Source of the DNA: Pollutimonas sp963712655
GTDB taxonomy: Bacteria > Pseudomonadota > Gammaproteobacteria > Burkholderiales > Burkholderiaceae_B
NCBI GenBank assembly: GCA_963712655.1
Contig: CAVQIT010000008.1
Span: 1,116,001-1,180,000 of the forward strand
Reading direction: 5' to 3'
DNA: 64,000 bases
Below, piece after piece: positions 8,611 through 16,805 of this stretch; position 1 is the first letter of the stretch; each line of letters starts with the position of its first letter. The translations under genes were made by a program, and so were the position numbers. The notes below the pieces were generated by a model that did not search any database, was not told the origin of the DNA, and saw only the letters and a list, made by a program, of their open reading frames with translations.

Positions 8611-9869
8611 AAGATCAAAAAACCACGCAAACTGTGAAAACGCTGCTTACGAATGTCTCGCTGATCGATGGCGTCAATTCCGAGGCAATATTGAATGCAT
8701 CCGTTTTGATCGAAAACGGGCGCATAACCGAGATATTCCGGTCTTCATGTCCGAAAATGGAAGATGCGAAAATAATAGATCTGAAAAATGCCTACCTGAT
8801 GGCAGGCCTTTGGGATGTGCATATTCATCCCGACTATATTCCACCGCTGCGCGACACCGTTACTTTCTCCGACCAGGTAATCAAGTTCGGCCATGACTTG
8901 AAGGAAGCCTTGTGCGAATCGGGAATCGTGGGGTTTCGGACTGGCGGCGCATACAATTATATGGATGTCACTTGGAAGCGCGCTTTCGAATCCGGCCAAT
9001 ATCTGGGCCCCATGGTTTTCGCCGCCGGGCATTTTCTTACCACCACCGGAGGCCACTACCTTGGGTCCGGTCACGCTGTTGAATGCGACGGACCCTATGG
9101 CTTTGTCAAGACCATCAGGGAACAGATCAAGAACGGCGTGGATCATATCAAACTGAATCTATCCGGCGGCATCATGGGGCCAAGTTGGGATCAGCACCGC
9201 CATTCGTTTCTGCTGGAAGAAGAAATGCGTGCCGCGTTCGATATTTGCCGCCTGCGGGACTTCAAAGTAATGGCGCATGCGACCAATCCTGTGGCGGTGA
9301 AGGCAGCCATCAGATTGGGAGCTCATACTGTCGAGCATGGATACATACAAGACGACGAGTGTATTGATCTATTCCTGGAGCGAGACGTCTGGTACGTGCC
9401 GACACTGGCCATCAGTCATCTCACTCCTCGCCAGGCGCGTACAGATTGGGAGAAGGGCTGGGTAATGAACAAGGGCATGGCATGTTCGCTCTGCTGCCGC
9501 GCGGATGCCGCATCCGACGAGCACGAACTTGCATTCAAGAAGGCGCTGGCCGCCGGCGTGAAAATGGCCCTGGGGTCGGATATCAGGCCCCTAAAGGACG
9601 CCGCGCTTCTCGAGATGGGCCTTTGGGCGAGGCATGGCGCGTCGAACTGGCAAATTCTGCAGGCCGCCACCCGCAATGCCGCGGAACTTTGCGGCGTCGG
9701 CAGCACTCATGGCACCGTGGAAGTGGGGAAGGTAGCCGATCTGATTGTCGTGGGCGGCAATCCGCTTATGGATATCAGCAATGTGCGCCTCCTTCAGTTG
9801 GTATTCAAGAATGGGCGCATCGTCAGCGACAAGCGAACCAGACAGGCTGACGTCAATGCAGGGCAATGA
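8607..9869 (+). CDS. Metal-dependent amidohydrolase family protein
   Basis: A 420-residue TIM-barrel hydrolase with a small N-terminal beta domain (LIDGVNSEAILNASVLIENG). Metal-site residues visible are HIH (72-74) in DVHIHP, Lys182 in HIKLNLSG, His224 in MAHAT, His243 in VEHG and Asp325 in GSDIRP, the pattern of imidazolonepropionase/prolidase-like amidohydrolases. It overlaps the receptor gene by 4 bp and the FAD enzyme gene by 14 bp, giving a tight three-gene operon. It probably opens an amide, lactam or cyclic urea bond of the imported compound; the actual substrate is unknown. Confidence 0.9.
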   Translation: MKDQKTTQTVKTLLTNVSLIDGVNSEAILNASVLIENGRITEIFRSSCPKMEDAKIIDLKNAYLMAGLWDVHIHPDYIPPLRDTVTFSDQVIKFGHDLKEALCESGIVGFRTGGAYNYMDVTWKRAFESGQYLGPMVFAAGHFLTTTGGHYLGSGHAVECDGPYGFVKTIREQIKNGVDHIKLNLSGGIMGPSWDQHRHSFLLEEEMRAAFDICRLRDFKVMAHATNPVAVKAAIRLGAHTVEHGYIQDDECIDLFLERDVWYVPTLAISHLTPRQARTDWEKGWVMNKGMACSLCCRADAASDEHELAFKKALAAGVKMALGSDIRPLKDAALLEMGLWARHGASNWQILQAATRNAAELCGVGSTHGTVEVGKVADLIVVGGNPLMDISNVRLLQLVFKNGRIVSDKRTRQADVNAGQ

Positions 9870-11100
9870 ATGCGCCCCGCATTCGAAGATCCGGATCGGC
9901 GTGGTCGGGGCCGGCATTATTGGCAGCAGCATTGCCCTTGAACTGCAGAAGCGCGGCGCCGATGTGACATTGATAGATCGCGATGAGCCGGGCCTTGGCT
10001 GCAGTTACGGCAATTCAGGCGCGATCAGCCCCGGATCCGTAACGCCCATCGCGACGCCGGGTTTATTGCAGACGATTCCCGGCATGCTGCTGAACAAAGA
10101 CGGGCCTCTTCATTTACCGATGTCCTACCTGGGCTCCGCGCTGCCTTGGCTGCTACGCTTTTTGTCTTCCGCCCGACGGACGCAAGTCGAGTCTTCCGCC
10201 AACCAGCTTGCTCTTCTGCATTTGCGCGCCCTGGAACTGCACGACGCAATGACCAAGGAACTTGGCGTACCGGAATTATTCGTGCGACGGGGGCATCTTT
10301 ACCTGTACCCCAATGCCGCTGCGCAAGCGAAGGATGATTTTAGTTGGGGACTGCGCGAGAAATTCGGCTTCCCGCTGGAAAGACTGGACCGCGGTTCAGT
10401 TTCCGACCTGGAGCCTCGGGTATCCCGGAGATATACATGCGGCATATTTGTGCGCGATCACGCAACCATCGTGAATCCGCTGCGCTATGTGCAAGCGATG
10501 GTGCAGGCGTTTTCCGCCCGAGGAGGCACCGTTCTTCGCGCGGATGTCACACGCTTGGCGCCTGATAATCAAGGATGGAGGCTGCTGAGCCAGGCTGTCG
10601 ACAATACCGCATATGATCACATCGTGATTGCCGCGGGAGCATGGTCGAACCGGCTTCTGGGTACACTCGGGCTGCATGCTCCGCTGGAAAGCCAGCGCGG
10701 TTATCACATCCAGTTCGATAATGCATGCGATGTCGTATCAAGAACCGTGGTGCTGGCCGATCATAAAATCATTGCCACACCGATGGAAGGGGGGTTGCGC
10801 GTTGGCGGAACCGTTGAAATCGGGGGATTGAAGCGCCCGCCATCGCCGCGCAGAATCCGGCTTCTGGAACAATTGGCCAGGTCGAATTTTGATGGCCTGG
10901 GCGATATCAAGGTCAGCTCATGGATGGGGCATAGGCCATGCATGCCGGATTCGGTGCCGCGAATAGGCGCTTCCATTGCCTATCGCGGCCTTTGGATGGC
11001 GTTCGGGCACGGGCATCTTGGGGTTACCGACTCATTGGGTACTGCGCAGCGAATTGCGGATCATATCTTCAAGCCGGCCATCGTGGGCAGCCCGAACTAA
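9856..11100 (+). CDS. FAD-dependent oxidoreductase of the DAO/D-amino-acid dehydrogenase family
   Basis: A 414-residue flavoprotein. The dinucleotide motif GAGIIG (18-23) and the acidic end of the second strand (VTLIDRDEPGLGCSYGNSGAIS) match DadA-like enzymes; the C-terminal MGHRPCMPDSVPRIGAS and GHGHLGVTDSLGTA close the FAD site. It would oxidise a D-amino acid or N-substituted amine to a keto acid, passing electrons to the respiratory chain. The ATG at 9856 sits inside the 3' end of the amidohydrolase gene, and the longer frame back to 9745 would overlap that gene fully. Third and last gene of the operon. Confidence 0.92.
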   Translation: MQGNECAPHSKIRIGVVGAGIIGSSIALELQKRGADVTLIDRDEPGLGCSYGNSGAISPGSVTPIATPGLLQTIPGMLLNKDGPLHLPMSYLGSALPWLLRFLSSARRTQVESSANQLALLHLRALELHDAMTKELGVPELFVRRGHLYLYPNAAAQAKDDFSWGLREKFGFPLERLDRGSVSDLEPRVSRRYTCGIFVRDHATIVNPLRYVQAMVQAFSARGGTVLRADVTRLAPDNQGWRLLSQAVDNTAYDHIVIAAGAWSNRLLGTLGLHAPLESQRGYHIQFDNACDVVSRTVVLADHKIIATPMEGGLRVGGTVEIGGLKRPPSPRRIRLLEQLARSNFDGLGDIKVSSWMGHRPCMPDSVPRIGASIAYRGLWMAFGHGHLGVTDSLGTAQRIADHIFKPAIVGSPN

Positions 11101-11152
11101 GCCGGCTTGCGGGCTTTACGATCCGTTTTTCAAAATCAGCTGCCCGGCATTT

Positions 11153-11548
11153 TCAACTGCCCAGCACTTTTTGTGCTTGCGCCAAATCATCCTGGGCTTC
11201 TTTCAGCTTGGCTTCGCGCTTGGCAATCTTGTCGGCATCTTTGCCGTCGCTCTTTGCTTCCCGCAGTTCGCGTTCACGCTCGGCAACCTCGTGACGCGCT
11301 TCAGCGACATCCTGCTCACGCGCCTTGCGTATCGATTCCGGTGTGCAGTGCGCTTCCTGTTCGCGTAACGCCTTGTTCAGTCCGGCAAGCCGATGCGTAT
11401 TGCCGTGCTGCTTAGCCTGATCGATCTGGTGGAGAATGTCCGCTCGTTTTTGCAGGCAAGGGTCGGTGGCGTTCGCCGCGCTGGCTGTTGCCGCAACGGG
11501 CAACATGGAACTGGAAGACAGGAGCAAAAGAATGGCAAGTCGTTTCAT
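11153..11548 (-). CDS. DUF1090 (YqjC-like) periplasmic protein
   Basis: A 131-residue small exported protein. The signal peptide (MKRLAILLLLSSSSMLPVAA) is followed by CLQKRADILHQIDQAKQHGN and a long charged helix with HEVAERERELREAKSDGKDA, the usual architecture of DUF1090 proteins, including the cysteine pair at DPC and EAHC. Function is not established in the family. The ATG at 11548 is chosen because it begins the signal peptide; the frame runs open further upstream only by chance. It is convergent with the FAD oxidoreductase gene. Confidence 0.85.
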   Translation of the reverse strand: MKRLAILLLLSSSSMLPVAATASAANATDPCLQKRADILHQIDQAKQHGNTHRLAGLNKALREQEAHCTPESIRKAREQDVAEARHEVAERERELREAKSDGKDADKIAKREAKLKEAQDDLAQAQKVLGS

Positions 11549-11676
11549 GGATTGGTCCCTTTTTGATTGCTTCACATACCTTGAATTGCGGCGGCCGCCG
11601 CCCTGAAAATGCCGGACTATTCTAACGCCAAAGCTGACGCTAGTCGGGCACGGCACACGCTTGTCTTGTTCAAGGC

Positions 11677-11717
11677 CTACGTGAATACGCCTTCGATGCA
11701 CTGGGCATCCAGTACCT
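11677..11717 (-). pseudogene. Short relic of the 3' end of an Rpn-family gene
   Basis: About 41 bp beginning CTACG and containing CTGGGCATCCAGTACC match the 3' terminus and first downstream bases of the Rpn genes at about 17508 and 26502 with roughly seven mismatches. The three share the same left boundary. It has no coding capacity here and lies between the VOC and DUF1090 genes. Confidence 0.5.
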
Positions 11718-11764
11718 TGCTGTTGTATGCGCGTGCGGAGTATGCCGAAGTCTAGGTGCAAAAT

Positions 11765-12148
11765 TCAGCCACCACGGAAGACCGCCTCTATATTGTTGCC
11801 GTCGGGATCGAGCACGAACGCGGCGTAGTAGCCCGGCGGGTAACCTTTGGCGGTATCGCGCAGTCCAGGTGAACCATTATCGCTTGCGCCCGTCTTCAGA
11901 GCGGCAACGTGGAAAGCGTCGACTTCGGCGCGGTTCTTGGCCGCGAAGGCTGTGTGCTGCTTCACGCCATGTGGATGAAACTTGTCAATCCAGAAGATCG
12001 GATAATCGACGCCATAGCCGATACCATCGGTTCCGTCGCCGCTTGGAAGTTGTATGACGCGGCGGAGGCCAAGCGCTCCTAAAACCGCGTCGTAGAATGC
12101 GGCGGAACGGGCGACATCCGCCACCCCGATACCTGTATGGTCAATCAT
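11765..12148 (-). CDS. VOC family (glyoxalase/bleomycin resistance) protein
   Basis: A 127-residue protein of the vicinal oxygen chelate fold. It has the paired beta-alpha-beta-beta-beta modules: MIDHTGIGVADVARSAAFYD at the N terminus with a possible metal-binding His4, HTAFAAKNRAEVDAFHVAAL in the middle, and YYAAFVLDPDGNNIEAVF at the end with the conserved Glu. Members are metal-dependent lyases, dioxygenases or drug-binding proteins, and no substrate can be assigned. It stands alone, with an Rpn relic downstream and a higA relic upstream. Confidence 0.88.
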   Translation of the reverse strand: MIDHTGIGVADVARSAAFYDAVLGALGLRRVIQLPSGDGTDGIGYGVDYPIFWIDKFHPHGVKQHTAFAAKNRAEVDAFHVAALKTGASDNGSPGLRDTAKGYPPGYYAAFVLDPDGNNIEAVFRGG

Positions 12149-12218
12149 TGCAGCCTCCCCAGAGGATTCAAGGACTAACGATTATTAAAATTCATTTGTC
12201 TGCGATTGTCTATATAAC

Positions 12219-12286
12219 GGCCGTTTGTGGCCGATTCCCGATACGGCAGTGTTCAATCATGCATAGCCGGAGGCTCTACCGTAAGC
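12219..12286 (-). pseudogene. Relic of the 3' end and downstream flank of a higA antitoxin gene
   Basis: These 68 bp match 3016-3083 at 61 of 68 positions, ungapped. On the minus strand the coding part reads LTVEPPAMHD then stop (stop codon at 12253-12255), compared with LTVESLATHD in the intact antitoxin. Nothing of the helix-turn-helix or of a toxin remains. The rest of the 12149-12692 gap holds a terminator-like hairpin and a further relic (separate entries). Confidence 0.75.
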
Positions 12287-12490
12287 GGAGCGGATATACG
12301 TGCCAGTCGATGTCGACCATGACATTACACAACATCACCTGGGATCATTCCTAATCATTTATGTGCTGGAGTTTTTTTCAAGACTGTTCGAGAGCGAGTG
12401 AAAGACGAACATGCTGCCCGAAGCGATTCGGGTCCTGCGGTTAGCAGGGGAGACAGAACCTTGCAAGGCAAGCCTAGCTTGCCAAGATCG

Positions 12491-12509
12491 GGTCCTGCGG
12501 GGCCTTTTT
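12491..12509 (+). terminator. Terminator-like hairpin in the relic region
   Basis: GGTCC (12491-12495) can pair with GGGCC (12500-12504) through one G-U pair, with a TGCG loop, followed by five T. The core TCGGGTCCTGCGG is directly repeated at about 12428 and 12488. No intact plus-strand gene lies upstream, so it may have come with a lost gene. Confidence 0.45.
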
Positions 12510-12536
12510 CTTCTCCGGTTTAGGCTTCTTCTCTTC

Positions 12537-12625
12537 TCACACAAAAACCACAAACCATACCAAAATAAGTATCGCAATCGCCGCCGGTACTGCCGCATCC
12601 GGCGGTACATCAAACACAAAAACCT
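12537..12625 (-). pseudogene. Diverged relic of the 3' end of the flippase-like gene
   Basis: About 88 bp containing TATCGCAATCGCCGCCGG and GGCGGTACATCAAACACA match the last part of the intact flippase gene (about 32820-32910), clearly diverged. Same orientation as the other copies. Too short and changed to encode a protein. Confidence 0.55.
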
Positions 12626-12692
12626 GACAAAATGCCCTAATGGTCGTAAAATTCATTTGATATTTTTTGTTTTGTCAATTGAAGGCGATTCC

Positions 12693-13151
12693 ATGAAAAT
12701 ACAGCATGCTCCTAAACAAGGGCGGCAAATTCCAGCAGCGGTTTCATTCTGGAATTTGGCGCATGCCCGCGCCCACATGAGTGAAGGCCAGCGCATTTCG
12801 TCAATCATGGCAGGTTTTGATGTGTCTTGGGCAGTTGCCGCCAAATCTGCCTTTAGGATGTCGCCAATGCTCGTTGGACGTTTGTTAAATCTGTCTCTTT
12901 CCACGTATGAGCGGCGCAAGAAGGATGAAAAGCCACTGGATTCTGTTGCATCAGAACGGTTGGATCGTTTGGCTTCTGTGGCGATCTTGGCTGAAGAAGT
13001 GTTTGAGGACAAAGAAGAGGCGGCACAGTGGTTAGCTGCGCCAAACGAAGCATTGGGAGGCAACAGCCCGGTTATGTTGTGCGAGACGGAAATAGGGGCG
13101 AAGCAAGTGCGCCGTGTCCTTAACGCCCTGGAATGGGGCGGCGTAGTTTAA
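12693..13151 (+). CDS. Xre/MbcA/ParS-type antitoxin of a RES toxin
   Basis: A 152-residue antitoxin. The N-terminal half carries a degenerate helix-turn-helix region (AAKSAFRMSPMLVGRLLNLS, then LSTYERRKK), and the C terminus is the toxin-binding DUF2384-like domain with LASVAILAEEVFEDKEEAAQWLAAP and the closing GAKQVRRVLNALEWG. The ATG at 12693 fits the family length; the open frame further upstream runs through repeat relics. Its stop overlaps the toxin ATG as TAATG, the standard Xre-RES arrangement. Confidence 0.9.
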   Translation: MKIQHAPKQGRQIPAAVSFWNLAHARAHMSEGQRISSIMAGFDVSWAVAAKSAFRMSPMLVGRLLNLSLSTYERRKKDEKPLDSVASERLDRLASVAILAEEVFEDKEEAAQWLAAPNEALGGNSPVMLCETEIGAKQVRRVLNALEWGGVV

Positions 13152-13618
13152 TGCGAGCATGGCGCGTAGCTAAGGCCAAACGGGCTGAAGATCTTTCCGG
13201 CCAGGGTGCGGCGATCGAGGGCGGCCGATGGAACGACATTGACGTACCGGCACTTTATATGGGTTTGTCGCCGGCTATCTGCGCCCTTGAGACTTTCGTG
13301 CATACCAACACCAGGCCTAAGCTTCCACTAAAAATTACTTGCTTTGAGTTGCCGGACGATGCACGGCTATTTTTAGAGCCAGAACCACAAAAATTGCTGG
13401 TTGGCTGGGCCGCTTTGCCAGTTGATCGCGCAAGTATGGAGTTTGGCACCCAATGGCTAAAATCAAACAGTCATTTGGGCATGATTGTTCCTTCAGTTGT
13501 GCTTCCTTTGGAACGTAATGTCGTGCTGAATCCATTACATCCCGCTATCGAAAGGGTGAAGGTCGTGGCTATTTACGATTTTTCTTATGATGACCGTATG
13601 TTTGATCAACGCATTTAA
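13151..13618 (+). CDS. RES domain toxin
   Basis: A 155-residue toxin of the RES family, whose characterised members deplete NAD+ by phosphorolysis or hydrolysis. The motifs are present: MRAWRV with Arg5, GGRWN (24-28) with Arg26, Tyr36 in ALYMG, Glu47 in CALETFVH, and a late serine in IVPSVVLP. Translation probably starts at 13151 by reinitiation after the antitoxin stop; the upstream ATG at 13133 would overlap the antitoxin further. The pair looks intact. Confidence 0.92.
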   Translation: MRAWRVAKAKRAEDLSGQGAAIEGGRWNDIDVPALYMGLSPAICALETFVHTNTRPKLPLKITCFELPDDARLFLEPEPQKLLVGWAALPVDRASMEFGTQWLKSNSHLGMIVPSVVLPLERNVVLNPLHPAIERVKVVAIYDFSYDDRMFDQRI

Positions 13619-13707
13619 ACGTACTTCCTCTAATATCGATCATTGACTTCGCTTGTGCAAGCACGTCATAATCAAATTTGAACAAATAATCATTTTTATA
13701 ATTAATT

Positions 13708-13721
13708 TTATGCATGCATAA
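13708..13721. promoter_or_regulatory. 14-bp perfect palindrome upstream of fic
   Basis: TTATGCATGCATAA is a perfect palindrome in an AT-rich stretch 69 bp before the Fic start codon, a plausible regulator site. The rest of the 13619-13790 gap shows no gene. Confidence 0.35.
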
Positions 13722-13790
13722 TCGAATTGGCGCGCTGCTGGCATGCATTTACCATGTTTACAGCTACAGCGGCGCAACCGGGAACATTGC

Positions 13791-15389
13791 ATGAGTAACC
13801 TCCTGAACGACCCTATCGGGGCGACGTGGCTGGCCCGGAAGTATCAGATCATCCCGACTGGTCGCTTGCCCGTGCAAAGCCAGATTGGCGGTCGGCGGGC
13901 CACACAAATCAGTGATGGCCACAGGCTGGAAACATACCCGGAAGCTATGCGACCGGCGGCCGATCCCGCTGCGCACCTTCAGTTTCACCTGCGCCACGAG
14001 GTGCCGCACCTGGAATTTCTGTCACGCCTGTTTGCCAAGACGCGCGCTTCCTTTGTTCAGGCTTGGGTGGATGCCGAGCCTACCGGGCAGTACGCCCGTC
14101 GGGCGGCCTTTCTGTACGAGTGGTTGACCGAAGATACTTTGCAGGTGCCCAAGCGCATGGGCGGCAATTATGTCGATGCCATCGACGACGCCAAACTCAT
14201 AGCGGCCTCGGCCGATCGACTGGTGAAAGCGCCGCGCTGGCGCATCAACGACAACCTGCCGGGCACACGGCACTTTTGTCCGACAGTCGTCAAAACCGAC
14301 GCGGTGGCCCAGGCCATCGCCCTGGATGTGCCGCAGCTATTCCAGAACCTGACCGCCGAGTTCGGCGAAGACCTGCTGCGCCGCGCCGCCGTATGGATGA
14401 CGCTACGCGAAAGCAAAGCCAGTTTTGCCATCGAGGGTGAAGCGGATCGTGCCAGCCGCATTGAGCGCTTCGCTGACGTCATGGCACGGCGAACGGGGCA
14501 GGGCGACTGCCCTTTAACCGATGTAGCGCTGGCCCAACTGCAGGGCGAGATCTTGGGTAAACGCAGCACGCTCACCCATTTTGGCCTGCGCCAATCACCC
14601 GTTTTCGTAGGAGAAACGGTACGCTATCAGAACATCGTGCACTACGTGGCACCACCATCTGATGACGTCGCGTCCATGCTGGACGGGCTGCGTGTTTTTC
14701 TCGAGCGCACGCGCGGCCAGTCGCCTGTCATGCGCAGCACGGTAGCCGCTTTCGGTTTTGTCTACATTCACCCGCTAGCTGACGGCAACGGCCGCGTACA
14801 CCGTTTTCTGATCAACGACATACTGCGACGTGATGGCGCAATACCCGAGCCGGTAATTCTTCCCATATCGGCGGTCATCACCGACGATGCCGGCGAACGC
14901 CGCGGCTATGACCGCGTGCTGGATGAACTATCCAAGCCCTTGATGCAAGAGGCGCGTGAATATATAACGTTCGCATCCACGCAAACCACTTACCCGGATG
15001 GTGTCGTATCCAACTTCGTGTTCAACGGCACCGAGCAGGTCCGGCCTGTGTGGCGCTATCCCAACCTGGACCCACACGTGGTCTTTCTGTCCAACATAGT
15101 CAAACGCACCCTGACGGAACAGATGCGCGAGCAATCACGGTATCTGCGCAACCATGGGCGCGCCCGCCAAGCGCTCAAAGATGTCGTCGAAATGCCGGAC
15201 CCGCAAGCGGACCGCGTGCTGCGCTCCATCGAACAGAATCGAGGTGAGCTAAGCAATGCATTGGCCAAGCAGATGCCAGTGCTGAGCGAGCCCGGTGTAT
15301 GGGCAGCCATCATCGAGGCTGTGTCGATGATTTTTCGAGAAGATCCACCTACCGATGGTCATAGCCTCGACCGCTACCTTGAGACATAA
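13791..15389 (+). CDS. Fic/DOC family AMP-transferase, class II (N-terminal inhibitory helix)
   Basis: A 532-residue protein. The Fic core HPLADGNGRVHR (327-338) has the catalytic His327 and the phosphate-binding GNGR, expected to transfer AMP from ATP to a protein hydroxyl. SFAIEG (211-216) fits the inhibitory (S/T)xxxE(G/N) motif, so activity should be self-restrained. The N-terminal about 110 residues are those of large Fic proteins, and a helical C-terminal region ends at 532. The ATG at 13791 is preferred to 13743. A small gene follows after 3 bp and may be a partner. The target protein is unknown. Confidence 0.93.
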   Translation: MSNLLNDPIGATWLARKYQIIPTGRLPVQSQIGGRRATQISDGHRLETYPEAMRPAADPAAHLQFHLRHEVPHLEFLSRLFAKTRASFVQAWVDAEPTGQYARRAAFLYEWLTEDTLQVPKRMGGNYVDAIDDAKLIAASADRLVKAPRWRINDNLPGTRHFCPTVVKTDAVAQAIALDVPQLFQNLTAEFGEDLLRRAAVWMTLRESKASFAIEGEADRASRIERFADVMARRTGQGDCPLTDVALAQLQGEILGKRSTLTHFGLRQSPVFVGETVRYQNIVHYVAPPSDDVASMLDGLRVFLERTRGQSPVMRSTVAAFGFVYIHPLADGNGRVHRFLINDILRRDGAIPEPVILPISAVITDDAGERRGYDRVLDELSKPLMQEAREYITFASTQTTYPDGVVSNFVFNGTEQVRPVWRYPNLDPHVVFLSNIVKRTLTEQMREQSRYLRNHGRARQALKDVVEMPDPQADRVLRSIEQNRGELSNALAKQMPVLSEPGVWAAIIEAVSMIFREDPPTDGHSLDRYLET

Positions 15390-15392
15390 CGC

Positions 15393-15740
15393 ATGGAAGC
15401 CGTTACTTCAAACCGCCTGAAGATCTGGCAAGCTCTTTCAGAGCTGTTCCTGGATACGGAAGTGGATGACGTGACCATAGCCTACATTGCTCGCGTCGTT
15501 CTGGAGACCGGCTATTCGGCCGAGGAAGTTCACAACATTCTGTGGAGTGAGGTCTTCCCCGTCCTGGGGGCAAACCTCAGGTCTGTTGCTGGTGAATGGC
15601 AGGGGTGGACGGATGACTGGCTGCGAGATCACCTTAGCGTGTGCGAGCGGCCGGCGAGCAAGCGGCGAGGCGCCGTCGCCGAAGAGATTGCGAGATGCTG
15701 GGAGCTGGTGGCAAACCGGCTTCCGCCTGGCTTCGCTTAG
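15393..15740 (+). CDS. Small protein resembling DUF7079 proteins, downstream of fic
   Basis: A 115-residue acidic, mostly helical protein with KIWQALSELFLDTEVDDVTI, then VLETGYSAEEVHNILWSEVFP and VAGEWQGWTDDW. I recognise these as the pattern of small uncharacterised proteins labelled DUF7079, from memory and unchecked. The gene begins 3 bp after the fic stop, so the two are surely cotranscribed. It may modulate Fic activity or be an immunity-type partner; this is inference. The stop is followed by short direct copies of CTTAGCGTGTGC (near 15633, 15738 and 15763), and the gap to 15940 holds nothing else. Confidence 0.7.
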   Translation: MEAVTSNRLKIWQALSELFLDTEVDDVTIAYIARVVLETGYSAEEVHNILWSEVFPVLGANLRSVAGEWQGWTDDWLRDHLSVCERPASKRRGAVAEEIARCWELVANRLPPGFA

Positions 15741-15940
15741 CGTGTGCTCCCGCCGGGACTCGCTTAGCGTGCGCTTCTGGCTGCAACTTGCCTACTCAGC
15801 CCGCCTTGAGTTCCTTGAACCGCCATCATTCTGGATCAGTACGGCGGCGGAGCCGCAGGCAGGCCGTCACACCTACATAGGCCAAACGAGCCGGAGCCGG
15901 TTCAAGCCAGGAATCCCCGCAGCCAAGGCGAGTGATCTCT

Positions 15941-16729
15941 TTATTGCAGCGTCGCCGTCACGCTAGACCGGATATAGTCCAGCAGTGCCGCCCGCTCTTG
16001 TGGATAGGCCGCCAGATTTACCGCTTCCAGTCCAAGGTAGGCATCTCTTGCGGCAATAACGATTTGTTTGTGCCCGGTAGGCAGACGCTGAAGGGCCCAG
16101 TTTGCAGCGGCATCCTTGGACGCAATATCTCCCGTCATGGCTGTGTACCAAATACGTACCAAGGCGAGAACGATGTTTCTTTCATCTCCTTCCCAGTCCG
16201 TCTCTGTATTCCAGAGCGACAACGTTTCCAGAAGCGAACGCTGAACATCGATGGCAGGAATTTCGTCGAAAAAATCTTGGGCTGGCGGACCGTACAAAGC
16301 AACGCTATGCCGCCGCACCGTTGTCAACAAGATAGCCAGGTCGTGGTCCGTCATTGCCGGCTGAAAAATCCCCGCATTGATATCGTCACGCAACCATTCA
16401 CCGAATTGCATTTGCCGTCTAGCCGGGTATCGCCATGGCACCACGTCTTCTTGCGCCAGTACGGTCACGTCGAGTGCGCGGCGCCAAGCATCGGCGCCGG
16501 GAAAGGCCGATACCAATAGCAGATTGGACATCAATGCCGCCCTGATTGACTCATCCAAAGGAGCGCTCACCGTGACCAAGAGGTCGATATCACTAAATGG
16601 CTTTAAGCCGCCATCCACCGCAGAACCAAACAAGTGAATCGTCTTGATCGTTTCACCAAGATGGCTTTTTAAAACTGAAAGCGTATCGAATACCTGGTCT
16701 GCAATTGATTCTGGAAGTTCAGTAGTCAT
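15941..16729 (-). CDS. ANT(3'')-like aminoglycoside nucleotidyltransferase (AadA family)
   Basis: A 262-residue enzyme predicted to adenylylate streptomycin and spectinomycin. The nucleotidyltransferase motif GSAVDGGLKPFSDIDLLVTV has metal ligands Asp47 and Asp49; VVPWRYPARRQMQFGEW, DHDLAILLTTVRRHSVALYG and the helical ERNIVLALVRIWYTAMTG follow the AadA layout along its length. It is clearly diverged from the cassette-borne AadA1. No attC-like core sites flank it and no integrase gene is near, so it appears to be a chromosomal relative, not a cassette. The ATG at 16729 is taken over 16744. Confidence 0.9.
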   Translation of the reverse strand: MTTELPESIADQVFDTLSVLKSHLGETIKTIHLFGSAVDGGLKPFSDIDLLVTVSAPLDESIRAALMSNLLLVSAFPGADAWRRALDVTVLAQEDVVPWRYPARRQMQFGEWLRDDINAGIFQPAMTDHDLAILLTTVRRHSVALYGPPAQDFFDEIPAIDVQRSLLETLSLWNTETDWEGDERNIVLALVRIWYTAMTGDIASKDAAANWALQRLPTGHKQIVIAARDAYLGLEAVNLAAYPQERAALLDYIRSSVTATLQ

Positions 16730-16805
16730 GGTGAAGTATGGCATCTGCTTTTACTTCGAATGCCTGCTTTTGGCCAAGATCAGGGCAACGGCAGCAGCCC
16801 CGCGC

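Noticed and set aside
15741..15790. Direct copies of CTTAGCGTGTGC as a CRISPR-like or regulatory array
   Set aside because: Only three imperfect copies with uneven spacing; looks like local duplication.
15741..15940. Possible attC site downstream of the AadA-like gene
   Set aside because: No GTTRRRY/RYYYAAC core pair or cruciform of attC type could be found, and no integrase is near.
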